Assembly (NCBI RefSeq): GCF_963548695.1
Contig: NZ_CAUUWA010000005.1
Location: 1 to 63,429, forward strand
Direction of reading: 5' to 3'
DNA: 63,429 nt
Origin: an uncultured Fretibacterium sp.
GTDB taxonomy: Bacteria > Synergistota > Synergistia > Synergistales > Aminobacteriaceae
Position numbers and translations under genes: made by a program. Shown one piece after another: positions 1 to 6,958 of this stretch; the first letter of the stretch is position 1; each line of letters starts with the position of its first letter. Under the pieces are notes generated by a model that ran no database searches, was not told the DNA's origin, and saw nothing but the letters and a program-made list of their open reading frames with translations.

Positions 1-454
1 TGAACAGGCCCGTGACGAAGAGCGAGAGGGCGACGGAGAGGACGACGTCCTCGTTTGTCATCGCCAGGATGCTGCCGAACATGTAGCTGCACACGTCGAG
101 GTTCATCCCGCGCGTCAGCGCCGTGACGAGGACGCCGAAGGCCAGGGCGGCCGAGGCCGCGATGCCGATGGCCACGTCGCCGCCGACCCTCCTGCGCTGG
201 CTGACGAACATGATGACGAACGACGCTGCGATGACCAGCGGCGTCGACACGTAGAGCGGCGGCAGGTTGAAGGCCAGGGCCACGGAGAGCGCCGCGAACC
301 CCACCTCGGAGAGCCCGTGGCCGATCAGGGAATAGCGTTTCAGGACCAGGATCACGCCGAGGATGGAGGCGCACAGCGATACCATCACGCCGACGATCAG
401 CGCCCGCGTGACGAAGGGATAGGACAGGACCTCCCAGACCTCTTGAAACGTCAT
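1..454 (-). CDS. znuB: Zinc/manganese ABC transporter permease (ZnuB type), partial
   Basis: Integral membrane permease of a metal (most likely zinc) ABC importer of the ABC-3 family. The reading frame starts with ATG at 454 and runs off the left edge, leaving about 151 residues. These include a first hydrophobic helix (VGVMVSLCASILGVILVL), then the family-typical stretch KRYSLIGHGLSEVGFAALSV and further hydrophobic segments. The ATG overlaps the stop of the upstream ATPase gene as ATGA, so the two are translationally coupled. It is the last visible gene of a zur-znuA-znuC-znuB order. Zinc rather than manganese is inferred from the Zur-like regulator and the His-rich binding protein. The C-terminal part lies outside the window. 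Confidence 0.88.
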   Translation of the reverse strand, partial: MTFQEVWEVLSYPFVTRALIVGVMVSLCASILGVILVLKRYSLIGHGLSEVGFAALSVALAFNLPPLYVSTPLVIAASFVIMFVSQRRRVGGDVAIGIAASAALAFGVLVTALTRGMNLDVCSYMFGSILAMTNEDVVLSVALSLFVTGLF

Positions 455-1224
455 GCCGACACCTCCGTGAGGACCGGCACGCCCTCGGGATCGAGGATGC
501 CGGAGTCGAGGATGCCGGAGTCGAGGATGGAGGCCTTCCAGGCCCCGCTGCGCCAGGCATCGGGCGTCCCCACGAAGAGCAGGCGCCGGGCCATGACCGC
601 GACGCGCGACGCACGCGCGGCGACCTCGTCGAGGTCGTGGGAGACCATCACGATGGTCGTCCGCCGCTCCCGGTTAAGCCGGGCGAGCAGTTCGTAGAAC
701 CCGCGCCTGCTGTCGGCGTCCAGCCCCGAGCAGGGCTCGTCCAGGAGGAGCAGCTTCGGCCCGCGGCACATCGCCCGCGCAAGCAGGACGCGCTGCATCT
801 GTCCTCCCGAGAGCTTCCCGATCCGCCGGCCCGCCAGGTCCGATATCTCGAAGGCCGAGAGGGCCGCTGTCGCGGCCGTCCTGTCCGCGCGGGTGTAGAA
901 CGGGGCGCGCCAGCCCCGGCGCTGGGTCCCGGTCAGCACGATCTCCCAAACCGTCGCGGGAAAGTCGCGGTCCGCCCCCTCGACCTGGGGGACGTAGGCC
1001 GCCCCGTCGGGGCCCGTCTCCAGGGCGACGCGTCCCCCCGCCAGGGGGGTCAGGCCCAGGATGCCCCGGATCAGGGTGCTCTTCCCCGATCCGTTGGCCC
1101 CCACGATACAGAAGAACTCCCCCTCGGCGACGTCGAAGGAGACGTCCTCCACCGCGACGATGGAGCCGTACGCGATGGAGACGTGCGAGAGCGTCAGGAG
1201 CGCGCCATCCCCGGAGCGATTCAA
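451..1224 (-). CDS. znuC: Zinc ABC transporter ATP-binding protein (ZnuC type)
   Basis: Cytoplasmic ATPase (257 aa) that powers the metal importer. Walker A GANGSGKS, signature LSGGQMQR, Walker B LLLLDEP and the switch His in MVSHD are all present and in order, and the length is normal for ZnuC/AdcC. It lies 12 bp downstream of znuA and overlaps the permease start by 4 bp. The C-terminus carries a short tandem repeat: the pentapeptide ILDSG/ILDPE occurs three times, encoded by a 15-bp unit repeated at about 491-535. This lies beyond the conserved ATPase core and is unlikely to affect catalysis. The metal is inferred from the neighbours. Confidence 0.93.
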   Translation of the reverse strand: MNRSGDGALLTLSHVSIAYGSIVAVEDVSFDVAEGEFFCIVGANGSGKSTLIRGILGLTPLAGGRVALETGPDGAAYVPQVEGADRDFPATVWEIVLTGTQRRGWRAPFYTRADRTAATAALSAFEISDLAGRRIGKLSGGQMQRVLLARAMCRGPKLLLLDEPCSGLDADSRRGFYELLARLNRERRTTIVMVSHDLDEVAARASRVAVMARRLLFVGTPDAWRSGAWKASILDSGILDSGILDPEGVPVLTEVSA

Positions 1225-1236
1225 CGGCCGTCCCTC

Positions 1237-2178
1237 CTACAGGGTCAGCGCCTGCTCGACGCTGTCCCGGTTGGCCTTCATGATGTCCAGGAAGGTCACG
1301 CCCTTCTCGAACTCGTCCTTCGTCAGGTTGTGGGCCGTGCTGAACGTCAGCAGCTTCGCCCCCGTCTGCTCGGCGATGGACTGCGCGACCTTAGGGACGA
1401 CGAACTCCTCGTGGAAGATGCAGCGGATGTCCTTTTTCCTGATGTACTGGATCACCTGGGCGATGCGCTGGACGCCCGGCTCGCCCTCCGAGGAGCAGGT
1501 GTCGTAGGCCGTCACGTAGTTCAGGCCGTAGTGCTTCAGGAAGTAAAGGTAGGCGAAGCGTCCCCCGAACACCAGGGTGCGGTGCCGGCCCTTCTTCACG
1601 ATGGAGGCGAACTCCGCGTCCAGCTCCGCCAGCCGGGCCTTGTACGCCTCGGCGTTCTTCGCGTACAGGTCCGCGTGCTCCGGGTCGGCCGTGCTCAGCC
1701 CGGATGCGATGTTGTCCACCATTTTCCGGGCCAGGGACAGGTCCAGCCAGATGTGCGGATCGTACTCGTGGTGGTGATGGTGCGTATGTCCGTGCTCGTC
1801 GTGATCCTCATGGTCTGGCTCCTTCTGGATGGCGACCCCCAGGGACGCGTCCACGACGACCAGCTTTTTGTTGTCCAGGCTCTGGACGATGCGCTCCGCC
1901 CAGGGCTCCATATACTTTCCCGTGAACACGAAGACGTCCGCGTCGTTCAGGGTCTTCATGTCGGACGGACGGGGCTCGAAGGTATGGCTCTCCACCCCGG
2001 GGGGCAGGAGCATGTGAACGGACGCACGGTCCCCGGCGATCTGCCGGACGAAGTCATACTGCGGGAAAAGGCTGCACACGACCGATAACTTCCGCTCCTC
2101 GGCCCCAGCGCCTCCCGCCGCGGTCAACGCCAAAAGCAGGGCGCAAAGGCCCGCCGCAAACGTTCTTGAAATCCTCAA
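1237..2178 (-). CDS. znuA: Zinc ABC transporter substrate-binding protein (ZnuA type)
   Basis: Exported metal-binding protein of the cluster A-I family that hands zinc to the ZnuBC permease. It has an N-terminal signal sequence (hydrophobic AAGLCALLLALTAAGGAGA). The first metal His lies in the GVESHTFEP segment. A charged His-rich loop (HGHTHHHHHEYDPHIW), typical of zinc-specific members, is followed by later conserved His and Asp/Glu residues. An ATG at 2268 is in frame, but it would add 30 residues ahead of the signal peptide and sits 5 bp after the zur stop. The TTG at 2178 follows a GGGAGG site at good spacing and gives a clean signal peptide, so I prefer it. Second gene of the zinc operon. 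Confidence 0.9.
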   Translation of the reverse strand: MRISRTFAAGLCALLLALTAAGGAGAEERKLSVVCSLFPQYDFVRQIAGDRASVHMLLPPGVESHTFEPRPSDMKTLNDADVFVFTGKYMEPWAERIVQSLDNKKLVVVDASLGVAIQKEPDHEDHDEHGHTHHHHHEYDPHIWLDLSLARKMVDNIASGLSTADPEHADLYAKNAEAYKARLAELDAEFASIVKKGRHRTLVFGGRFAYLYFLKHYGLNYVTAYDTCSSEGEPGVQRIAQVIQYIRKKDIRCIFHEEFVVPKVAQSIAEQTGAKLLTFSTAHNLTKDEFEKGVTFLDIMKANRDSVEQALTL

Positions 2179-2272
2179 AATTCGGTAACCTCCCGGAACT
2201 GAAAAATTGGAGACGGAACAAACCGTATCCTCCGCACCGGCCCCCACGGACCGGAGCGCCTGTGACATGCGC

Positions 2273-2701
2273 TCAGCCTCGGTCCCGCTTGACGCAGCCG
2301 GGGCACTTCCCGTAGAGGACGAGCCTGCTCTCGTCGATCGCGAGGGCGTTCTCGTCGGCGAAGCGATGGAAGGCCTCGCGAAGAGGCTCGCTGTCGAAGT
2401 GGAGCATCGTCCCGCACGTCTCGCAGAGGAGATGGTAGTCCTCCTCCCCCTCCGCCGGATCGCCGAGGTACTCGATCAGCGCCGGGCCGCCCTCGGGGCC
2501 GCGGTAGCGCCGCACGCGCCCCGCCTCCTCCAGCTCGGTCAGAAAACGGTAGACCGTCGCCTTGCTGACCGGGGTCCCGGAGCGCTTCAGGCGATCGACG
2601 AGCTCGTCCGCCGTCAGGTAAGCGCCCTCCATGCCGCACAGGCACCTCAGGATGGATGCCTTCTGACGGGTGCTCTTGCGCGACTCCGCCGCAGCCGCCA
2701 A
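2273..2701 (-). CDS. zur: Fur-family transcriptional regulator, probable Zur
   Basis: DNA-binding metal-sensing repressor of 142 aa. An N-terminal winged helix (YLTADELVDRL...VSKATVYRFLTELEEAG) is followed by the dimerisation/metal domain, with the paired structural-zinc motifs CETC and CPGC and a His-rich segment (EEDYHLLCETC). The TTG start at 2701 has a GAGGAGG site seven bases upstream. It is the first gene of the zinc uptake operon, so it probably represses itself together with znuACB when zinc is plentiful. The assignment to Zur rather than Fur or PerR comes from that context. I saw no convincing Zur box in the 213 bp before the divergent hydrolase gene. Confidence 0.88.
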   Translation of the reverse strand: MAAAAESRKSTRQKASILRCLCGMEGAYLTADELVDRLKRSGTPVSKATVYRFLTELEEAGRVRRYRGPEGGPALIEYLGDPAEGEEDYHLLCETCGTMLHFDSEPLREAFHRFADENALAIDESRLVLYGKCPGCVKRDRG

Positions 2702-2914
2702 GGGACCGCCTCCTCTCCGAAGTCAAGGTATGAAACTGAGACGCATAATCAACATCGGAGAGGATAACTCCGCCATGCCGATTTGTCAAGGAAACCTTAC
2801 GAAAAATTTTGTGTATCCCGCCGATATTTCGGTCCTTACCTTATAATGATGAGAGCATGGCCATGCCGCGTTTCGGCCCCTCCCGGTCCCGGAGCGCGCG
2901 GGGAGGCGGGGAGC

Positions 2915-3727
2915 ATGTTTCACGAGGAGATCGTCCGTTCCTTTGACGGGACGGAGCTTTACCGATGCATCGACGCGCCGGAGCCGTTCCTCGGCACGGT
3001 CGTCCTGCTGCATGGTTTGGGAGGACACTGCCGAAGGTTCGACGAACCCGTCCGCCGGCTCAATGCCGAGGGCTGGAGGGTTGTCCGCTACGACCACCGC
3101 GGGCACGGACGGTCCGGGGGCGCCCGGGCCTGCCTGAACGACTACGACGACCTTGTGGTCGACGCGAAATTCATCGCGGGCGCGGCTCGGAGGGACGCGC
3201 CGGGCCCCTTGTTCACCTGCGGCTACAGCATGGGGGGGCTGGTCTCCCTCCTCTTGGGCATCCGGTATCCCGAGGGACTGTCGGGGCAGGTCTTTCTGGG
3301 CGCCTGCGCCTGCGAGCTTCCGCTTTACCGCAGCTTCCGCCGGCCCCAGATCGGGAGGATAGCGATGCGGACTTCGCCCTCCGTCGGCTCGGCCCTGCTC
3401 AGCAGGGACCCGGACGTGGCGGACGAGTACGACCGGGACCCCTGGGTGCTTCACGCCTTCACCAACAAGCTGCTCTACGAGGTCTTCGTGCGGGGCGTCG
3501 ACGACCTGACCGCCTCCCTTCACCGCCACGCCCTGCCCTGCCTGACGCTCCACGGGGCCGACGACCGTCTCGTCCCGGTGGAGTCGTCGCGGATCATCCA
3601 CAGCCGCTCCGCCTCGCCGGACAAGACGCTCGAGATCCTTCCGGGCTGCTACCACGACATCCTGCACGACACCGCGCGTGATGACGCGATATCGCGCATC
3701 GTCGCGTGGATGGAGGAGCACCGGTGA
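2915..3727 (+). CDS. Alpha/beta hydrolase, monoglyceride lipase/lysophospholipase type
   Basis: Predicted cytoplasmic serine hydrolase of about 270 aa. The oxyanion motif LLHGLGGH, the nucleophile elbow GYSMGG, the acid residue in LHGADDRLVP and the catalytic His in GCYHDILHD are in the expected order and spacing for the Hydrolase_4 group, which acts on acylglycerols or lysophospholipids. The chosen ATG follows a strong GGGGAGGCGGGGAGC site. An in-frame upstream start would add 44 basic residues with no counterpart in the family. It is divergent from zur and stands alone. The substrate cannot be told from sequence. Confidence 0.88.
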   Translation: MFHEEIVRSFDGTELYRCIDAPEPFLGTVVLLHGLGGHCRRFDEPVRRLNAEGWRVVRYDHRGHGRSGGARACLNDYDDLVVDAKFIAGAARRDAPGPLFTCGYSMGGLVSLLLGIRYPEGLSGQVFLGACACELPLYRSFRRPQIGRIAMRTSPSVGSALLSRDPDVADEYDRDPWVLHAFTNKLLYEVFVRGVDDLTASLHRHALPCLTLHGADDRLVPVESSRIIHSRSASPDKTLEILPGCYHDILHDTARDDAISRIVAWMEEHR

Positions 3728-3847
3728 TTTGGTGAGTAGAAGGGCATCGAACGAAAGAACACGGATCTCCCGGCCGCATTTGCCCTTCGAATCCGCCATT
3801 TTACGCTATAATGAATGGGATTGGAGAGAGAATGGATGATAGCAGTA

Positions 3848-3934
3848 ATGGCAAAAACCCCCTATGACAATGTATTTCGGACCTTATTGAACAAAAGTTC
3901 AAGTCCCATCATTCCCGTTGCGAACAAAATCTTT
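3848..3934 (+). pseudogene. N-terminal fragment of an Rpn-family (PD-(D/E)XK) nuclease/transposase-like gene
   Basis: The frame from the ATG at 3848 encodes a start resembling MAKTPYDNVFRTLLNK followed by SSSPIIPVANKIF, like the first about 30 residues of Rpn/PD-(D/E)XK transposase-like proteins. A TATAAT-like box lies at 3807-3812. Similarity ends at about 3934. The frame stays open to 4336 but looks non-coding there (Ser/Arg/Pro-rich, no motif). A candidate C-terminal piece of the same family lies at 6711-6794 on the same strand, after the chemoreceptor gene. Recognition is from memory of the family, so confidence is moderate. Confidence 0.4.
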
Positions 3935-4604
3935 CTCGGCCTCCGCACCGGCGTGGGGGCGTTGTCGAGAGGGGCAGGTGTTTCACGCTCGGCTCGTCCT
4001 GTTGCTGTATTAAAGGCCCCCATTCCCCCACTGCCGAACCGGAGCGAGATGGGGCGTATTCCGGATGGCTTCTCAGAGCTGACGACAACACCCGTCGTGG
4101 GATTTGCGGCACGAAAAACACACTATAAACAACCCTGCGATTTACCCGTGACTTCCAGCAATTTTCACAATACCACTAGCAGAGCAGAGCAGAGCAGAGC
4201 AGACGTTCCTTGGCCCTCAAGGTCTTTTCCTGTTGCATGGCGCAGGGGAAGTAATCCTCCGTCCCTCGCGTTATACCCTATCTTTCTTTTCCAAAAATCC
4301 CTTTCCGGGTTCCGTGGCATCCAGGACACGCTGTGAGCTACATCATTCCAGCGACGTATTATTTTCGTTTTTTAGAAAAGCGCTGACTTGCAGTTTCATC
4401 GTGGACCGCTCTATTATTTGTGGCGCGGGTTTGCTCCTGTCTTCATGCTAATTTATTTACAAAATGCCTTGTGTTTTGCAGTGCAAACTCGTTATACGTT
4501 TTTACGGTTCGGAAGGGGGTTTACATGAAAAAGCTGCCGTTCCGAGCCAGGTTTTGGCGCGCTGGGTGTTTCTTAGGCATTGACGTGGTAAGGGAGATGG
4601 AGAG
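3935..4604 (+). other. Non-coding stretch upstream of chemoreceptor
   Basis: About 670 bp with no convincing gene. The base composition is lower in GC than in flanking genes. It holds a pentanucleotide repeat at 4178-4203 and presumably the promoter of the chemoreceptor gene, but no clear -35/-10 pair could be fixed. A short ATG frame at 4525-4608 (MKKLPFRARFWRAG) overlaps the receptor start and has no recognisable relatives. Confidence 0.5.
4178..4203 (+). repeat. AGAGC pentanucleotide microsatellite
   Basis: Four perfect tandem copies of a 5-bp AGAGC unit with partial copies on both sides. It lies in non-coding DNA about 400 bp upstream of the chemoreceptor gene. Such repeats can change length by slippage, but nothing shows that this one is functional. 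Confidence 0.85.
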
Positions 4605-6662
4605 ATGACGATTCGAGGCAAGATGTTGGGGACGGTTACAGTGGTTTTTCTGGTGTTGTTCGTGGCTATTGGGATTGTTTACCTTTGGGGCAGCTCGGTA
4701 CTGACCTCCAGCTTGAAGGGGACTGGGGTGGACAGCGTGTCGCAATCGGCGGAGATTTTCCGGGGCGTACTGGCCCGTTCCTCCACGGCCCTCTCGACCT
4801 CCGCCGAGTCGCTGCGGTACGCTTATCTGAACCTTGGAGTGGTTTCAAGGGACGAGATGGCCCGTGCCGCCGCCGCCCTCCTGGCCAAAAACAGGCCGAA
4901 TGGAATCAAGGAACTGTTCTGGGGCTACGAATCGAACGGACGCTTCGCGGACGGGGGCGGCTGGAAGGCCCCCGACGACTTCGACTCCCGGGTGCGCCCC
5001 TGGTACAAGCTCGCCGCCGCGGCCAGGGACGGCGAGGTCGTCTGCTCGGAGCCCTATATCATTGCAGCGACGAACAGCCTGGGGATCACCATGGCCGTTG
5101 CGGTCCGAGACGATTCCGGGAAGCTCCTGGGGGTCGTCGGTGCGGACCTGGACATGGACCAAATCAACTTACAGACGTCAGACCTAAAGGTCTTCGGGCA
5201 GGGGTCCGGGATCCTGGTCCGTAGGGACGGCCTGATCGTCGCCTCCTCCCATAAGGAACAGGTCATGAAGACCAACCTCCTCACGGACTCGTCCTTCCCC
5301 GAGAGCCTTCGCGATGCAATCCGGCGGATGACGGCGGGCGAGACCGGGGTTTCCGAGTACACCTACGAGGGCGAGCGGCGCCTGATGTTCTACGCCCCGG
5401 TCGGGCACGGCCTCTACCTCGGCGCGTTCTTCCCCTGCGCCGTGATCTCCGGGATCCTCAGGACCCTGACCCTGATCCTTCTGGGGGTCGCGGTCACGCC
5501 GCTGGTCATCATCGGGGTTGCCTTCTTCTGCATCATCCGGGGCATGACGCGCTCGGTGCGCCGGATGACCGACCTGATGGAGGAGCTGGAATCCGGCGAC
5601 CTCTCGACCCGCTTCGACGATTCGGGGAAGGACGAGTTCGCCAGGATATCCGGGATGCTGAACCGGACGGCGGCCTCCATCGGGGAGCTGATAGCCCGAA
5701 TTCGTACCGGCGTGGCCGAGAACTCCAGGGAGGCCGAGGAGCTCGCGAAGATCTCGGGTACTCTGCTTGCCTCGATGGACGAGGTCGGAGGGCTGATGGG
5801 CAAGTCGAACGCGCTCCTTGACGAGAGCGCCTCCTCCCTCGAGACCATCAACGCGGCGATCGGCGAGGTGGCGACCGGGGCGCAGTCGAGCGCCCAGGCG
5901 GCTACGGAGGGCGCCACGCAGTCCTCCACTGTCAGCAGTGGGACGACGGAGGGAGTCCAGAGCGTGGGGCAAATCGTGGAGGGCATGAAGCGGGTGGATG
6001 GAAAATCCGACGAGACGATGGAACTGATTGGGCGCCTTGCGCAGTCGGTGGAGGCCATCTCGGGCTTTGTGAGCTCCATCACGTCCATAGCGGACCAGAC
6101 GAACCTTCTGGCGCTCAACGCGGCTATCGAGGCGGCGCGTGCGGGCGAGGCGGGTCGCGGGTTTGCCGTCGTGGCCGAGGAGGTCCGGAAGCTGGCCGAG
6201 GAGTCCGGCAACGCCGCCAAGGAGGTGAGCAAGCTGATCCGGGAGCTTCAGGATCATTCAGGGAGCTCGCTTGCCGCGACGAAGGAGGTGGCCCAGAACA
6301 TCACGGAGCTTCTCCAAAGGGCCGAGGCGGTGGATAAGGAGCTGCAGGGAGTTCTGGGAGCGACGAACCATCTGAACGAGTCGATCCAGAACGTCGCGGC
6401 GGTCTCTGAGGAGCAGGCGGCGTCTGCGGAGGAGATGACCGCGTCCGTCCAGAGCGTGACCACCTCCATTGGGGAGATCGTTGGGGTCCAGAAAGAATTG
6501 GGGCAGGCCGCATCGGATACGGTCGATGTGGCGAAGAGCATCGAGCGGGCGTCTCGGACGGTGGCGAAGACGGTGGCACAGCTGAGCGAGCTCATCGGCC
6601 GCTTCAAGACGGAGGCGGACAGTAGGGCTTTAGCGGTTAAGCAGACGCCCTCCTTCCCTTGA
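4605..6662 (+). CDS. Methyl-accepting chemotaxis protein with Cache sensor
   Basis: Membrane chemoreceptor of 685 aa. It has an N-terminal transmembrane helix (VTVVFLVLFVAIGIVYLW), an extracytoplasmic dCache-like sensor (about 40-280, including PWYKLAAAARDGEVVCSEPY and VVGADLDMDQI), a second helix around 285-312, a HAMP domain, and a cytoplasmic signalling domain. The highly conserved hairpin tip (IADQTNLLALNAAIEAARAG) is present. The ATG follows a GGGAGATGGAGAG site. The N-terminus and domain plan match the receptor at 60973-63027 (both begin MTIRGK), so they are paralogues. The Cache domain suggests a small-molecule ligand such as an amino acid or organic acid. No C-terminal CheR-docking pentapeptide is seen. 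Confidence 0.95.
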   Translation: MTIRGKMLGTVTVVFLVLFVAIGIVYLWGSSVLTSSLKGTGVDSVSQSAEIFRGVLARSSTALSTSAESLRYAYLNLGVVSRDEMARAAAALLAKNRPNGIKELFWGYESNGRFADGGGWKAPDDFDSRVRPWYKLAAAARDGEVVCSEPYIIAATNSLGITMAVAVRDDSGKLLGVVGADLDMDQINLQTSDLKVFGQGSGILVRRDGLIVASSHKEQVMKTNLLTDSSFPESLRDAIRRMTAGETGVSEYTYEGERRLMFYAPVGHGLYLGAFFPCAVISGILRTLTLILLGVAVTPLVIIGVAFFCIIRGMTRSVRRMTDLMEELESGDLSTRFDDSGKDEFARISGMLNRTAASIGELIARIRTGVAENSREAEELAKISGTLLASMDEVGGLMGKSNALLDESASSLETINAAIGEVATGAQSSAQAATEGATQSSTVSSGTTEGVQSVGQIVEGMKRVDGKSDETMELIGRLAQSVEAISGFVSSITSIADQTNLLALNAAIEAARAGEAGRGFAVVAEEVRKLAEESGNAAKEVSKLIRELQDHSGSSLAATKEVAQNITELLQRAEAVDKELQGVLGATNHLNESIQNVAAVSEEQAASAEEMTASVQSVTTSIGEIVGVQKELGQAASDTVDVAKSIERASRTVAKTVAQLSELIGRFKTEADSRALAVKQTPSFP

Positions 6663-6710
6663 GACTTTCCTTCAGAGGGCTGAAACAGCACGGCAGATGT
6701 CGGGCATGGA

Positions 6711-6794
6711 TTTTACACATCCGAGCAGATATCTCAGATAACGGGGCTTTCTCTTGACGAGGTCGATGCGATGAGGCGCGAGAGCGGGGACTGA
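6711..6794 (+). pseudogene. C-terminal fragment of an Rpn-family nuclease/transposase-like gene
   Basis: An open frame ending in TGA at 6792-6794 encodes a tail containing QISQITGLSLDEVDAMRRES, which resembles the I-(A/S)-x-I-T-G-L-S-x-E-E-V ending of Rpn-type PD-(D/E)XK proteins. There is no start codon or body, because a stop at 6681 closes the frame. It could be the other end of the gene whose start is at 3848, with the receptor gene between them. This is family recognition by eye only. Confidence 0.4.
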
Positions 6795-6842
6795 ACGTAT
6801 AAAACGACGACCCTCCGGCCCCTCGGACCGCCTGGTAAGATA

Positions 6843-6883
6843 ATACGAGAAGGGCGGTCCCAGTGGGACCGCCCTTCTCGTAT
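6843..6883. terminator. Perfect 19-bp-stem hairpin between convergent chemoreceptor genes
   Basis: Arms 6843-6861 and 6865-6883 are perfect inverted repeats with a 3-nt loop, and an AT-rich edge (ATACGAGAA/TTCTCGTAT) gives short T-runs on both strands. It lies between two chemoreceptor genes that point at each other, so it is probably a bidirectional rho-independent terminator. Confidence 0.75.
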
Positions 6884-6958
6884 TTGGAGCTCATCGTATT
6901 TGATGCATTGAATCGTACTTAAGGCGTTGAACTGGGGCAGCGGAGGCGCCGCCGGATG

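Noticed and set aside
637..2088. Long plus-strand open frame (483 codons) over the zinc transporter genes
   Set aside because: It is antisense to znuC and znuA, which have clear motifs. The translation is Arg/Gly/Val-rich without a recognisable domain, as expected of a shadow in high-GC DNA.
3815..4336. 173-codon open frame after the hydrolase gene
   Set aside because: Only its first part resembles a known family. The rest is low-complexity with a pentanucleotide repeat and looks non-coding.
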